Shown: in pieces, positions 29,909 to 42,765 of the stretch
Layout of the letters: every line of letters starts with the position of its first letter
Numbering within the stretch: the stretch's first letter is position 1
NCBI RefSeq assembly: GCF_964340395.1
Contig: NC_135552.1
Location: 28,322,181-28,386,180, forward strand
DNA: 64,000 bases
Direction of reading: 5' to 3'
Source: Glandiceps talaboti
Lineage: Eukaryota > Hemichordata > Enteropneusta > Spengelidae
Translations under genes and position numbers: made by a program
Notes under the pieces: generated by a model
Database searches by the model: none
What the model was told of the DNA's origin: nothing
The model's input: only the letters and a program-made list of their open reading frames with translations

Positions 29909-32900
29909 GGCAGACGGACAGCAAGACAAACAGACAGATGGACACTTTACAATGTATATAGCACAACTGTCCATTAAGTCATGTAGTTTAAATGTAACTA
30001 CAAATTGCAGTAAGTTCTTAAGTCTATGGATTTAATTAGAGAGTGTAGCCCCCGGTGTGTAGTCCCAATTATGAGAATCTGAGAATATATGGCAAATATG
30101 TAATTCTTACCTCTTCAGCTATAGCTCGAATATGATAGGGTTCAAAGCCACAACACCCTCCAATGTAATGTATTCCTAAATCATAGGCTTCACGGGCAAA
30201 TTTATGAGCATCGGCTCGGCTTATCAAACGTGTTTCCATGGCTGCCAATTGAACAATAATACAAACTATGGTCAATATACAGTGCAGTACTACAACCAAT
30301 GACAGACAAACATTAACAAACAGAACTTATTACAGACATGGAAAGTAAACAAACACACAGCATGTTTTTAGTATAGAGATATGTCTGATTTGATAAAAGT
30401 AGTTTTATGGCCTCTATAGTAATAGCTCACATTCACATACAAATTTCAGGTTCCCCTGGCATTTCATGTAAATGTTAAGATCTAGAGGCCATAAAGCTCC
30501 TCTTATCAACCCATTAAATCTAAATCTCCATACTTCCAGTATGATGTGCCATGTGTTATCAACCCATTAAATTTAAATCTCCATACTTCCAGTATGATGT
30601 GCCATGTGTTATCAACCCATTAAATCTAAATCTCCATACTTCCAGTATGATGTGCCATGTGTTATCAACCCATTAAATCTAAATCTCCATACTTCCAGTA
30701 TGATGTGCCATGTGTTATCAATCCAATTCATTTGTTTACTTTCCTGACTAACAAGTTCTAATTGTTAATGCTTGTCTGTCGATGGGTGTAATATTCGCAG
30801 CTGAGATTTATGCGTTGTATATTCTTTGCCACATCTCGTAAGCTTGCCATGACAACCCCCCCCCCCCCCCCCATGTACAGGCACTGATTCGAACAAATTA
30901 CTCACCAAGGGGCCACTCTGGTAAATGCATATACCCGAACTTATTATTATTGACTTCTTGTGTATGGAATCCAACTGGTTGAGCCATCAGGTAGGGTTTC
31001 AAACCCGCTTCATCCAGAGCTTCCTTCATCATCTTCATCGTACGAATACTTGTATCAGGATCATATAGACAGTTAACACCAAGCACATCAGCACCTGTAT
31101 AAATGTTAGAAGACAAGTGTCTTGGTATTTTAGTTGTTTATCGTTAACATGGGGCACATCAACACTTGTATTGGAGTAGGCGGAACACACCTTTCTCACG
31201 TTAATGACGTTTTGGCACAGTTATTATCTTATAATAGTAAATGTAGTTACCAAGACAACTTATGGATATCGAATGCCGTTTTCGAACAATGATAATTCTT
31301 TTCCTTTATTTGTGAGTACATAGCCCAGAGACTTTGTTATGTGGTTCAACATGATGTCATTGGCAAGAATATTGTTGAGATAAAAAAACAGCAGCAGCAG
31401 CAACAGCAGCAACAGCAACAACAACGCATATTTCTCATTCATAACCATCGATATCATTCCGATCTTGGTGTATTTTAAATCAGTGAGTTTATGATTTTGG
31501 AAGTATATAAAAATGGCAGGTAACCCTTGACTATCTCACCAGTTCTCAGGAGCATCGCTAGCGCTGAAAGGGCTGTTTTGTATGTACCGATATCTTCCGC
31601 ATAATTACTGTACTCACATATCCTTGTACTGTCATGCCCTCATTGACTACATATAATAGGGCTAATCATTCGTAACCGTGTTACTGAGATGCCCCGAGCA
31701 TCGCAATCACACGGAACATCGCAGTATAACACGTCAACAAGTGATTATAGCCCTATGTTGTCGGTAGATATCGGTACATACAAAACAGCCCTTTTAGCGA
31801 TCCTCCGGTGCGGACTGGCGAGACAGTCGATCACCTTTAGGCGACCTGTATGATCTTCTCGTTGGCGGCGCTCTAATCTCCGTTTGCAAACAACAAGGCG
31901 TTTACATTTCAACGGTGCCATCAGAGACTGCTTGTAACAGTGTCATTTGTTGTAAACCCCAGTGTGTACGGTCAGAGTGTACAGAAAAGTCGGGTACATT
32001 GGAGGTTCTACAGGCATTCAAACATAAGAAAAAATATGACAGGGCAAATTTAAGATATTGGAATATTTCCACCATATGAAGATGCCTGGTTTCACGGTGA
32101 GATTATAAGCACATACAAAACATACATACATACATAATTTCAAAGTCATGCTACCTAACAACCACTGACCTGCTTTTGCCATTCGGACTGCACACTCTCC
32201 AGGACTGACGTCGTTCGAGTCGCCTGCAGGACATATTCTCATTGTTGCCGCCAACGGTTTCCCTGTTTTCTTCAGCACTTCCAGTCCCCATTCAAGTTCC
32301 TCAATGGAAGCGAAAAACTATAGATTGAAGTGATAGTGCAGGGGCATGAGTTTTCGTGTGAGATGCATGTTAATTTTATGAAACATATATGGTTACGTTC
32401 ATTATAGGACCACATATAAAAAAAGACATGTTGGCAGTTTTTATCTTCAAAATTAGTCTGAGGGGGCTAAAATAAAATTTGGCCCCAAGACCCTATTCTT
32501 AACCATTGGTTAGGCATTGAAAACCCATGAATCCGTGATTATAGTCAACTTCCATTGATATGGCCTTAGCAACAGCCAACAATGCCTGTATATTTTGTAA
32601 AGATAACAACATTTTTGGTTAGTCAAATTTACCCACCTTTACCCAACCTTTACCCTACCTGTGACCCACCTAACTACCATCTCTGTCAAGGGGTAGTACG
32701 AGATAAAGTAATACTTTTGACTTCACAGCCCCAGGGGAGAGGTCACCGGAGGTGAATTAAGTCAAAGGTGTCACTTCGTCTCATATTCAGCACATTTACA
32801 CATCCTCTGCTAAAGATTTACCCCGGTGGAAAGACATGGTCAAATATCACATTTCGTATAGTGAACTAAACTCTAGTGAAAGTTATAGTGGGTTGAAAAT

Positions 32901-35257
32901 ACAACAAACTCAACTTTTACAGAAGAGGATATGAAAAATGAGTTCCAAAGCTACGTTTTATTTATTGATGTAGCAACTAATGGATATGCAATATCATGTC
33001 TGGTACCGCAGAATTTTTCTTTCGACAAGGCGTGAAGGAACAGCAATCTAAAGTTTTGCCTTTATTGAAGGCATTCAGTTTACATCTGATATAAACACAT
33101 TGTTGATCAATAGCATAGCATCAATTGAATGGTTACTATACAACGTTATGTATTCGAGTGAATAGACCCAATTATTTTTATTCAAAACTACTCGCGCCAT
33201 TATGTCGTATGCATTGTCTACGTTTCTACTAGTATAGCTATTTGGGTGGCGTTACATGTCAATTCAAAGGAACAACATGAATAGACGTGTTCTCCGCTGT
33301 TACATTTGATTACGTTATTTCATCGAAATTCTAAAATAAAACATGATCAAGGACAATGTAGTATAAAATAAAGATGATAAATTCAGTATCTGAAGAATAT
33401 CTTTTATAATATTTCAAAGGAACAATATGAATATATGCATATTTAGTTTAGTTATTCAGCGTGAAGGCACTCTTACATTCGATTACGCAACGAACTTCCT
33501 CTTGGTCAGTCATGAATAAAGGTTGAAAGTAACAGCAGAGACAGATTCTAATGTACCACCCAACCCCAACCCACCAGAAAATAGTATCTTGAATCAAATT
33601 TTATTGCATTGTTAGCTATCATTCCACGTGTTTTAGTACTCAAAGAAAATCTGACATTCAAATCCTCAACGTAAACGTCTCATACACAAATAACTTTCAT
33701 TGCTTGGAATAAGTAGTCACATGCCAACTTGATGACTAAGTCTATCTCATTTTGACACATTGCAAAGTGGGAAATTAATAAGCACTCATGAAATGCCTTT
33801 AACAACGATTCATTTACTTTTTAATATGATATTTCTACAGAACGTAGAGGAAGAACTGCATACAGAACAAATAACAAAAATACCGCCAATGTAGTTGTAG
33901 CACAACTGTACAGTTTTTAAAAATGCTAACATGCGAACAATAAGTGTTCATTTGGTGAATGACTATCCAGTTGCCTATCCAACCATGTTGCTATCTTTAC
34001 GATATATGCTATCATTTGGCTGTTGCTATGAATGTGGTCTTGTTGCTAGGCATATTTACATACATTTTTTGAATGTTTATTCAATTGTCTATTAATCCCC
34101 TTTGTTATCTTTGCAATATATGTGATCATTTGGCTGTTGCTATGGGCGTGGTCTTGTTGCTAGGCACACTTGCATACATTTTTTGAATGTTTATTCATTT
34201 GTCTTCTGTTCCTGTTGTTATCTTTGCAATATATGTGATTATTTGGCTGTTGCTATGGGCGTGGTCTTGTTGCTAGGCATATTTACATACATTTTTTTGA
34301 ATGTTTATTCAATTGTCTATTAATCCCCTTTGTTATCTTTGCAATATATGTGATCATTTGACTGTTGCTATGGGCGTGGTCTTGTTGCTAGGCACATTTG
34401 CATAAGTTTATTCATTTGTCTTTCTATTCCTGTTGTTATCTTTGCAATATACATGATTATTTGGCTGTTGCTATGGGCGTGGTCTTGTTGCTAGGCAAAT
34501 TTACATACATTTTTTGAACGTTTATTCAATTGTCTATTAATCCCTGTTGTTATCTTTGTGAAATACACGACCGTTTGGCTGTTGCTATGGGCGTGATCAT
34601 GGTTACTACGGTATTTACATACATTTTTTGAATGTTTATTCATTTGCCTACCATATGATGTTGTTATTTGACCAAAATATACTGCCATTTGGTTGTTGCT
34701 AAGGGCGTGGTCATGGTTGCTAGGGCCAATTTTGTCAAAATGTTTTGAAGAATAACATGCAGAAACATCTCACCAAGTTTCAGACTCGGTGACCAAGTAC
34801 TTTTTGAGATATAAGTTTTTGACCAAAAATGAACATTTTTACACCTAATTTGCATATCACTCATGGAATCATGGTATGCTTAATATTTCTTTGTCCATAC
34901 ATCCCTAGATACATTCCCATTAAATTTCAGCCCAATCTGCTCAGTAGTTTTGGAATTATAGATTTTTAACCAAAAAGACACATTTTTAGCCCTAATTTGC
35001 ATATCACTGATGGAATCCTCCCGTCATGGACAAATCTTACTTTACATCCCCTTAAGAATGTTCCCACCAAATTTCGCACCAATCTGCCCAGTAGTTTCTG
35101 AGTTTAAGTTTTTTGACCAAAAATCACATTTTTTTACCCAAATCACACATCTGTGATGCGATCATTTTGATTTGAACAATTTCCCAACTAGACACCCAGG
35201 GTAATGGACCCACCAAATATCATGGCAATCGGTTCAGCAGTTTTTGAGTTTAAGTTG

Positions 35258-35345
<88 letters not shown>

Positions 35346-37359
35346 GACAGACGCCGGGCGATCCCTATAGCACTACTGAACCTCAGTTCAGTTGTGCTAA
35401 AAACGTTCTAAAGTAGCTGCCATATTGACTTTTTCCATTGCTCTAGAAAGTATCTCAATTGGTCCAAAGTGGGGGTAAAACATTCTGAAGGTTTCTAAAG
35501 GTGTTTTACTGAGTGATGTTTCTTTTGTATCTAATATTTGCAAGAGGTCCAATTTATGTAACTTGTATATTAATATTGAGAGGTAAAATTTCAAATTTTG
35601 TGTAGACCTAAACTTGGACTCTATCCTGTGTAGAATGTACCTGGACAGGATTCAATACTACATGTGTAGATACGTATTAAAACCAGATGCCATATCTGAA
35701 AAGGAATATTTTTAATGTATGTGTATACACTTGATAACAAGTCACACCAATACGCCGAAATTGGTCAAAAGGACATATCATTTGGCAAGGGTCGTTCTAT
35801 GCAGTAAATGAATGCCTTTATTTTTTTACGATGCATGTACCCATAAATGTACATGGGGAAGGAAGCCATTGATGCTTTTATAGATCCCTTACTGTTCTGA
35901 GGTGTTATCAATACACACTATAAAATGATTAATTGATGTAGTCACAATAACCCTTTCTGGTAAACTGTTCCAAATGTCTACGACATATTGACTGGAAAAA
36001 TATTTACGTATATCCAATCTGGATTAAAAGAATTACTAAGTAATTACGATGATTTAATTGGTGTAGTAATAACAATAACCCTTTCTGGTAAACTGTTCCA
36101 AATGTTTACAACATGTCGACTGAAAAAATATTTTGGTATATCCAATCCGGATCTGTCTTTAAATCATTTCAATCTATATCCCCTGGTTGTCGAAGTAGAT
36201 ACTTTGAAAAATACAACTGGATCAAGGAGAATATGTAAATGGAAAAGTTTATACACTTCAAGCAAATCAGCTCTAATTCATCTAAAGTTGTCTGTTTCAA
36301 TACTGTATGCGTAACTGTCCTCATAATTCAAGCCACCAAGCTGCGGAATCATCATGGTGAACCGACGCTGCACTGTTTCAAAAAATGCAATATCCCTACT
36401 CGTATATATGTGGGGAAAACACTGGGGAAGCATAGTCAAGGTGTGGACTTACTAGTGCTTTAAAAGATAAAAACCAACCAGAGTATTCATATCATAGTAA
36501 CTGAAATAATTCATGGTTGGCGTACATTTTTGAAAGAATAGCAATCACCAACATCAAACAATACAGGAAATCAAATAAACTGGAAGCATCGTACATAATA
36601 TGCAAATGATATGCAAATAAAGAAGCCAGAATTTATCATTTTGTGTTTAAAATGCAAAATTATACAACTGTCTACAAGTTTATAGTCTACAGGATGCCCA
36701 TAAGTACATGTATACAGATATAAAGCAATCGTACAGTTCACATATTTTAATTTGCCATCAATATACAGAAAAATCATGATCTTACATCATTTATGAAACT
36801 GCTGCAAAAATTACCCTTATTATTGAAATAAAAATTGCCAACATATATTTTTTTAATTGCTCAGATGATGGGGAACACAATGAGATATGTTGGCAAAAAT
36901 TAACATGAATTTCACACGAAACCCAAAAATCTGCCATATGCCCCCACACTATGAATGAAATATGTTTTCAAAATTATGCGACCCAAATTTTGAGAGAAGA
37001 GTTGGGTTGATGGAAGATACCATGCATCTGTTGTGGACAACAAAGCGCATACTGACAAATAATTTTAATATTTACCTCCGCTAATAGGAAATCCACGTCC
37101 TTTTCAACAAACACTTTACACTGAGTTTCAAATTCCTTCTGTACGGCCTCCTTTCCTTTGCCATCGGTATAACTAGGTGTTGGTGATATCCCACCGACGA
37201 CCAAGGCGTTACTTTCGTTGGCAACTTCTTTTGCGATGTCACAACCAGCACGATTTAGTTGGTCACTCTGTGTATAAAAAATTCGTTGACAATACAGACC
37301 CATGGGTATGCACATCGAAACAAACACATTCTTATGAGACACAGATACACAGACACGCA

Positions 37360-37439
<80 letters not shown>

Positions 37440-38048
37440 TCACATGTAACAGAGAGCGTTAAGCTATGGTGCCACTTTGATATGGCGGAAAGTATTAAAA
37501 AGTACTTGATGGCAATTTTAGCGAGATAAACAGTAGCAGATACCTCCCACTTATTGTTTACCGTTATATTTGTAGCTTCTGTTATACTCTGACTACCTCC
37601 GGCTTTGTAGTTCAACTTGTCATCAGTAGAGTAAAATGTGAACGCTTGAATGACGTCCGCTCCAGCTCGTAGGTACTCACGACTCAACTGTCGAACTGTC
37701 AAAAATCGAAGAGAGGGTTTACATAAATAATACTGAAAATGATGACATTTTCAAAGGTATCACACGTTTCTGTATACCAATCTGCATGTTGCATATAGAT
37801 GATTAAGCCCCTTCTCGCCGAGTGCTCTGCAAGCCACAAACGTAGCTAAGTTATGTCTCAGTGTGTATATATGTATGTATGTATGTGTGTATATATGCAT
37901 TACCTGCATCAGGATGTTGTACGGAGGCTTCTGACGTCCAAGGACCAGCTTTCACATAACCCCTTTTCTCAAGAACAAATACGAAACTACCATCGCCAAT
38001 CAATGGTCGACCTGACGCTAGACGCTCCAAAAGACCTTCCTTTTTAAC
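28283..38048 (-). CDS. BHMT: Betaine-homocysteine S-methyltransferase, copy A
   Basis: Transfers a methyl group from betaine to homocysteine, giving dimethylglycine and methionine. Minus-strand exons in order are 38048-37904, 37695-37562, 37267-37076, 32317-32170, 31094-30906, 30241-30111, 28783-28686 and 28373-28283 (stop TAG). All have AG/GT borders and phases 0,1,0,0,1,1,0,2. Together they give about 375 residues plus a short start exon. Diagnostic motifs are [20 protein letters not shown] (substrate pocket), [10 protein letters not shown], and the three zinc-binding cysteines in GVNC and [13 protein letters not shown]. The C-terminus ends soon after [13 protein letters not shown], about 35 residues shorter than human BHMT, so the long dimerisation tail is reduced. 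With no evident targeting peptide, a cytosolic location is inferred. Intron 3 (32318-37075) is swollen by repeats. Confidence 0.95.
28870..29400. repeat. Roughly 33-bp minisatellite with G-runs
   Basis: About 15 units of CATATTGGATATAACTTTTG plus GAAGGTAA and a G-run of 4 to 11. Most length variation is in the G-run. It lies in the intron between the sixth and seventh listed coding exons of BHMT copy A. The Pro-Pro and Leu-Pro frames across it are artefacts. Confidence 0.95.
29853..29912. repeat. (CAGA)n microsatellite
   Basis: Tandem CAGA units in the same intron of BHMT copy A as the 33-bp minisatellite. A short TAGCACAACTG motif follows at about 29960, resembling the terminus of the TIR family at 17341 and 33897. 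Confidence 0.9.
30504..30715. repeat. 53-bp tandem repeat, four units
   Basis: Four units starting TATCAACCCATTAAATC and containing ACTTCCAGTATGATGTGCC differ at only about one position. The array lies in the intron between the fifth and sixth listed coding exons of BHMT copy A. Confidence 0.95.
31528..31834. mobile_element. MITE, inverted-repeat family with GGGCTGTTTTG arms
   Basis: Left-arm phrases (TCACCAG, AGCATCGCTA, AAGGGCTGTTTTGTATGTAC) return as reverse complement at the right end (GTACATACAAAACAGCCCTT, TAGCGATC, CTGGCGAGA). The middle shares GTACTGT.(G/A)(T/C)GCCCTCAT and TAGGGCTAA with 42590-42770. It lies in the intron between the fourth and fifth listed coding exons of BHMT copy A. 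Confidence 0.78.
32318..33896. other. Intron 3 of BHMT copy A, unique part
   Basis: No coding exon or recognised element is seen between the fourth listed coding exon and the TIR element at 33897. Confidence 0.5.
33897..35399 (+). mobile_element. Non-autonomous TIR element with internal repeats (copy 2)
   Basis: The ends are GTAGCACAACTG and CAGTTGTGCTA. The left half consists of about six degenerate roughly 117-bp units sharing GGCTGTTGCTATGGGCGTGG. The right half has three or four roughly 140-bp units sharing CCAATCTGCCCAGTAG and TTTTTGACCAAAAA. A (CA)n run (35262-35341) and GACAGACAGACG follow, then an imperfect terminal hairpin (AGCACTACTGAAC / GTTCAGTTGTGCT). It is the same family as 17341-18328, lies in intron 3 of BHMT copy A and has no coding frame. 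Confidence 0.72.
35940..36480 (-). mobile_element. CR1-like LINE, C-terminal ORF2 fragment
   Basis: In shifting minus-strand frames one reads [33 protein letters not shown] and then [18 protein letters not shown]. That is the usual order at the end of CR1-type ORF2. Part of the end (about 35949-36035) is a second, more diverged copy of 36073-36158, so a local duplication followed insertion. It lies in intron 3 of BHMT copy A. Confidence 0.8.
37361..37436. repeat. (CT)n(CA)n compound microsatellite
   Basis: A CT run followed by a CA run in the short intron between the second and third listed coding exons of BHMT copy A. The Val-Cys and Arg-Glu reading frame that appears to join the exons across it is intron sequence. 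Confidence 0.95.
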
Positions 38049-39209
38049 CTACAAAATATGACAAATATAGCACACCTGTAGTATAGAGAAGAGAGGAGCA
38101 AACAGCGATGACAGTATTTAAAAAAAATATTTGCAAATACTAATTAATGACGCAAATGTTTGTACTTGTTTGTATTTGGGCCATCCTTGATTAGAACATT
38201 AGCCGAAATGCTTTACCTGTGAACATTCAACTGTAATTCGTTTCATCTTTAATTTAAAAAAACAATTTGTACACTTAGGAATTGTAATACATGTAAAACA
38301 TGTATTTGTGTAATAACAATTAACATTTGAATTTACAAAGAAACAATAACTTTCTGAATGCAATCGTGTTTCACTGAGTAGATTACGTAACCGTATGCGT
38401 GTCAATGCTTGGGAAGACTACTTTTGCTTTTGGCCATCATGGATCAAAGTCGTTCACTTAGTCCCACCACCACTACCATCGCGTTGAAAGGCATTGGTTA
38501 AGTTTCCCAACGACTGCCACCAAAGTAAATTTGTGTGAAGGCATTGAATGAGTCAGTACGTTTGTTTGGATCTGATTAGCTGAGCTGAAGGCCAATATTG
38601 CAAACACTAGATGGGAACACTCCTTACATTGTCAGGACTGAGCTAGGTCACCATTTTTACAACATTATCCTTACTACCTTACCCAACTATTCCCACTTTT
38701 CTCCTGTGAGATCCACTTCTCTCCTCACATCACAACTGAAAATTCACTATATGGTTGTCAGCAGCGATTTGATGATATGGTCTGATATTATGTAGACTGT
38801 CGACAGTCGCTCGCGCCTTTTTTTCCCTACGTTTTATCGTTGCCACTATAATCGTATACTGATATCGAGGGCCGAAGCATCATACTAACTCGTCTTCTTT
38901 CATGGTGATAGTAGTAATCGTAACGCGTCGTATATGAATTAAAATACTAAACGTACAAAACAGAGACGAAAATATCATGACAAAGACAGAAATAGCGACA
39001 CTGAGTATGTTCAAAAAGCTTTAACGTTATCCAGCTATACATAGAATGAATATATAATGATCACTATATTTCACTCTCTGTGTTATACCATAGACCATAT
39101 GGTCATACAAAGTGACGAGAAGAAAAGCCAACTTAATGTCATCGCCAGCCTGGACAATGTTCTTCTTATTCTGGCGATTGCCTAAGATCTGAACTTGAAG
39201 ATACAGTAA

Positions 39210-39430
39210 CTATACAATGAAAATCGCTGACCTTCAGTTGTGCTCTCAGTCTATATTGTCCATGTCAGAGGACCACTTTCTACCTCCACGACCTTGCGTT
39301 ATATATAGTTCTGTTTGCAGACGGCGGAGTAAGTCGGCATTCGATTCTGACATTGCCCTACATACCTACTTCCAAAACACCTATGTTACAAGTCTATTGC
39401 TAATCTGGATGCCAACGTGGTCTCTAATGG
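39210..39430 (-). repeat. Dispersed repeat with small SES-type frame
   Basis: The minus strand holds a short frame starting MSESNADLLRRLQTELY that stops after about 35 codons. Its DNA (CAGAATCGAATGCCGAC onward) resembles 52700-52815, and a weaker match lies near 52290. A flanking phrase, ACGTTGGCATCC, also occurs on the minus strand at about 50395. I do not recognise the protein. It could be a transposon-borne exon or a duplicated host exon. Confidence 0.4.
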
Positions 39431-39468
39431 AGGTGTAAATCGTAACGATACTGTATAGGAACTTGACG

Positions 39469-39538
39469 AGCCTATTCCGAGCACGTAAGCAAAATGCTTG
39501 CGGAGCCTATTCCAAGCACGTAAGCAAAATGCTTGCGA
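39469..39538. repeat. 34-35 bp direct duplication
   Basis: Two adjacent units of GAGCCTATTCC(G/A)AGCACG followed by TAAGCAAAATGCTTGCG. Each unit contains the palindrome-like GCAAAATGCTTGC. Confidence 0.85.
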
Positions 39539-39855
39539 ATAACACAAGAGACGAAAAAGTACAATAGAATGATAGAATCGCTATATATGTAATAGCCAAG
39601 TACTTCAATTTGTTAAAACCGTTCAAAAGCCTTCAGAAACACGTTGCCATTTCCAATTTGATGATCCCATGTAAGTGTTAGTCTAGAATGGCGTACTCTA
39701 GTACAAATATTTGTAGAACAGACTGGGCAGTGGTGTGAATTCAGAATTTTGACAGGCGATATCGCTATATCGTGGTATATGTGGTACTTGCATCGATATT
39801 CGTGGATGGGTTCTCACACGACATACGTAAGCTACACTTGTATGTATATACTCAC

Positions 39856-39861
39856 CTGCAT
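39856..39861 (-). CDS. BHMT: Possible start exon of BHMT copy A (Met-Gln)
   Basis: On the minus strand ATG CAG is followed directly by the donor GTGAGT and ends in phase 0, as needed by the next exon at 38048, which starts [10 protein letters not shown]. An in-frame stop lies five codons upstream of the ATG, so this ATG would be the start. The exon would be mostly 5' UTR. The assignment rests only on phase and donor match; a different start exon between 38.1 and 44.9 kb is possible. Confidence 0.3.
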
Positions 39862-39989
39862 TTTCAGAGCAGCTTATCCTATAGACGAAATGACCGAGCT
39901 GTTTATGTTGGAAGACTGATGACACACATGTGTTCACTATCACTATGACCTCTTCATACAAACACGCCCTACGATGAGAGTTGTCAGCC

Positions 39990-41724
39990 CCAGGTCGACT
40001 TTAATAGCTATGGGCGTCTCGATTATGCTATGTAGGACAGCTGGGGAAATGGAATCCCTAACTTAATCAGGGATACTGAGGTCTTGTAGGGGAAATGGAA
40101 TCCCTAACACAATAAGGGAAAGGTCGTCTGCTAGGGCCCTATATAAATGCTACGACACTTCTGGTGTTATTCTACCTCTTTCGCATTTTATCATTCCATG
40201 TATACGTCAATATTATCAATAATCTAATCCATTCTCTGAAGTACACAACGAGTAACTAGTGTCCGATGAATACCCCTCAAAATACTATCATTATCGTCCG
40301 ACATTATCGCCACTCTATGTAATTCTCGTATCGATCTTGGCAAAATTTGAAGTTCTTAATGAATGGAAAGAATATAAAACGGACTTCAAAACTGTCATTA
40401 TAAATTATATTAAGATCTATGGTGGACGTCCACCTATTTGATATGAGGGATCCCTTTCTTTAGTTGAAAACAACGGTTCGATAAAAATTACGTGCTTTAC
40501 TGAGGACTGAGCCTTGAAGCATTTTACTCTCCACAAAGAGAAACTACTTTCCACACTCATGATATTGTACATTATAATGGGTGTGTTAACACTGAGTGAC
40601 CCATAAGCCTACCTGTCACAGAGTTCATCTTTCCATGGCCAATCCAACGTCTATACTTGAACAAATACCTGGAAAGGGGTTTGATTGCTGAGCGTCAAAT
40701 TTTGTCATAAAACTCACTGACATCTGACGACTCGACTGTACAACTTTAGCGTATACTAGGATGAAGGGTCATAGTTACCATAGATATATAGGAAATGAAT
40801 GATAAAGGGTTATAGTCATCTTTTCTTAGCGCCTGGCGTTCCCTAAATTAACCCCCCCCCCTCCGCCTCCTCATTTCACTCTTCCCTAAAACCTGAAAGC
40901 GACACGCAGCGCAGGTCATCCATCACACAAAGTCATGGCAATGTAAGGGTTAATGACATGACAATAGGTCATTTTGTTTGCTGTAGCTGTACGTTGTATG
41001 CAGTCGGGACAAAAACAAGTGTTCATAATATACATGTAATACTCGTTTGTTGACTAATAAGACATGTGTTATATCGGAGTCAGTCATGATTCAGAGTGAT
41101 TTTGTGGCATAAACCACAGGGGCACGTATTATTGCTTAGATTGCCGTTTTCTTAGGAAAATATCGTACGAATCCTGCCGCTACAAATGTATCAATCTCAG
41201 TCTATACTAGTAGGAATACTCCTTTCTCCTTACACTGATCTCGAGGTAGGAATATATAGTCAAAAGGTTGTTATACTAGTATTTAGTCTGTAGACCTGGA
41301 AAACAACAATCTATAAAATATTGCACGCCCCTATGGCATAAACAGGCTAGGATTAGTAAGTTCTGTATTAACACGATCCATTCTGAATTTCAATTTAAGT
41401 CAACAATTGAAAACAAGAAGGCATTATATCGTTTTCGTTCGTTCGTTCGTTTGTTTGTTTGTTTGTTTGTTCGTTCTTTCGTTTGTTGCTGTCCCAATCC
41501 CTGCAATGCATGGTTGCCGTCCCGAAGAGACCACACACAAATTTGCATAAAAAATAATAATTAACGAGGAACGTCATTCTAAGTAATAATTTAAAAGGTA
41601 TTTCATAAATGTTGTGTTCTGGAGAGTCATTTCATGATTTCACATTACAAATTTCCCGCGATTACCTAGAGCAGCTTGTTGAAACTCTATTCACCTTCAT
41701 AATATTATATGAATTTCAACCCAG
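39990..41724. other. Intergenic between BHMT copies
   Basis: No gene is seen. It contains a 20-bp phrase (GGGGAAATGGAATCCCTAAC) twice near 40044-40108, a TATATAAAT sequence near 40139 of unknown use, and a TTCG/TTTG microsatellite at about 41432-41475. Confidence 0.5.
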
Positions 41725-41900
41725 CTAGCTGTATATTATAGGGGACCTGGCAGGATAGAGGTTGCAGTGTGAATGCTTTAATCCCAAGTGCTTATAAGGG
41801 GGTCGTTGTGTCGCAATAGATTTGTTCCAGGGGTAATAATATTGTAAAGCGCTTTGAGCACAGAGTGGGAAAGCGCTATATAAATTATAATTATTACCGA
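41725..41900 (+). mobile_element. SINE fragment with conserved 3' tail
   Basis: It ends in GTAAAGCGCTTTGAGCAC, AGAGTGGGAAAGCGC and then an AT-rich (ATTATA) tail, a 3' tail found in several invertebrate SINE families. The whole segment aligns by eye to the inner part of the complete SINE at 49165-49522 on the other strand. The tRNA-like head is missing. Confidence 0.78.
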
Positions 41901-42504
41901 CAATGAATAGTCATAAGTTTGAACTGCTTTTTTTCCTTCAGATAAACGTTCAGTGAATATTTACATATTTCAAACGAGAAAATTAATGATTGCAGAGTTT
42001 GAGCTGAATAGGATTTCTACTCCATAACTTGATCTTATCTCATCCAGTAGGGATGTACTATTATGCAATCTGTTGTCATAATATTCCCTAAACAAACTAA
42101 AAACCATCTGTTATCTTGGACACTGTGATAACAAATTTGAAGTATACACGAACTAGGTATACAAATCAATTTCATCCAACCTCGCCGAAATATTGCGTGT
42201 CACAAAATACATTCTTATCTTTGCTCATGCAATATTCATGAATAAAGCCATGAATATATTAATATGATGACGACAACATAAGCCGTATTTACAAATGAAA
42301 ACAAAATACAAGTGATTGTAACACATTTCTACCACTCAAGTCATTGAAGTCTGGGAGAATGCAGGTCTATGCATATATTAAAATTTACATAGTCTACTCG
42401 TGCTACTGCAATGGGCCGGATAGAAACAGTATTTCACATTTACTTATATTCTGCCTTCATTTGTAGCAAGTTCACATGTCTGATCAGTGTTCTCCTTATC
42501 TAAC

Positions 42505-42580
42505 ATTGTTGTATGAACCATGAACCCTATACACGTAGGGTCTATGTATGAACCATGAACCCTATACACGTAGGGTCTAT
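42505..42580. repeat. Detached two-unit copy of the 35-bp satellite
   Basis: Two units of GTATGAACCATGAACC followed by CTATACACGTAGGGTC lie about 180 bp before the main array and are separated from it by a MITE. Confidence 0.93.
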
Positions 42581-42584
42581 GTTA

Positions 42585-42765
42585 GACTCTCTCACAGTCC
42601 TCGAAGCTTCGCATAAATAGCTAAAACTTGGGTTGTTTTGTGTGTATCTACTGCATAATTGTACTTGCATACTAGTATCCCAGTATCCCTAACCCTGTAC
42701 TGTGCGCCCTCATCGATCACATAGGGCTAACATTTTGTTGATGTGTTAGGCGAAGCCTCGTAGGG
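42585..42765. mobile_element. MITE of the 31.5-kb family inside the satellite
   Basis: Begins TCTCTCACAGTCCTCGAAGC and ends near GGCGAAGCCTCG, an inverted pair. Its middle (GTACTGTGCGCCCTCAT, TAGGGCTAA) matches 31528-31834. It sits between two blocks of the 35-bp satellite, so it either interrupted the array or the array grew around it. Confidence 0.65.

Noticed and set aside
36974-37702. A 242-codon minus-strand frame that looks like one long BHMT-containing protein.
   Set aside because: It joins two BHMT exons (37695-37562 and 37267-37076) through an intron that happens to be open because of a CT/CA microsatellite. Splice borders and comparison with copy B show the intron is removed.
39698-39961. 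An 87-codon minus-strand frame ending near a GTGAGT donor, considered as the coding start of BHMT copy A.
   Set aside because: In that frame the donor falls in phase 1 while the next BHMT exon needs phase 0. Only the ATG CAG reading in another frame fits, and it is reported with low confidence.
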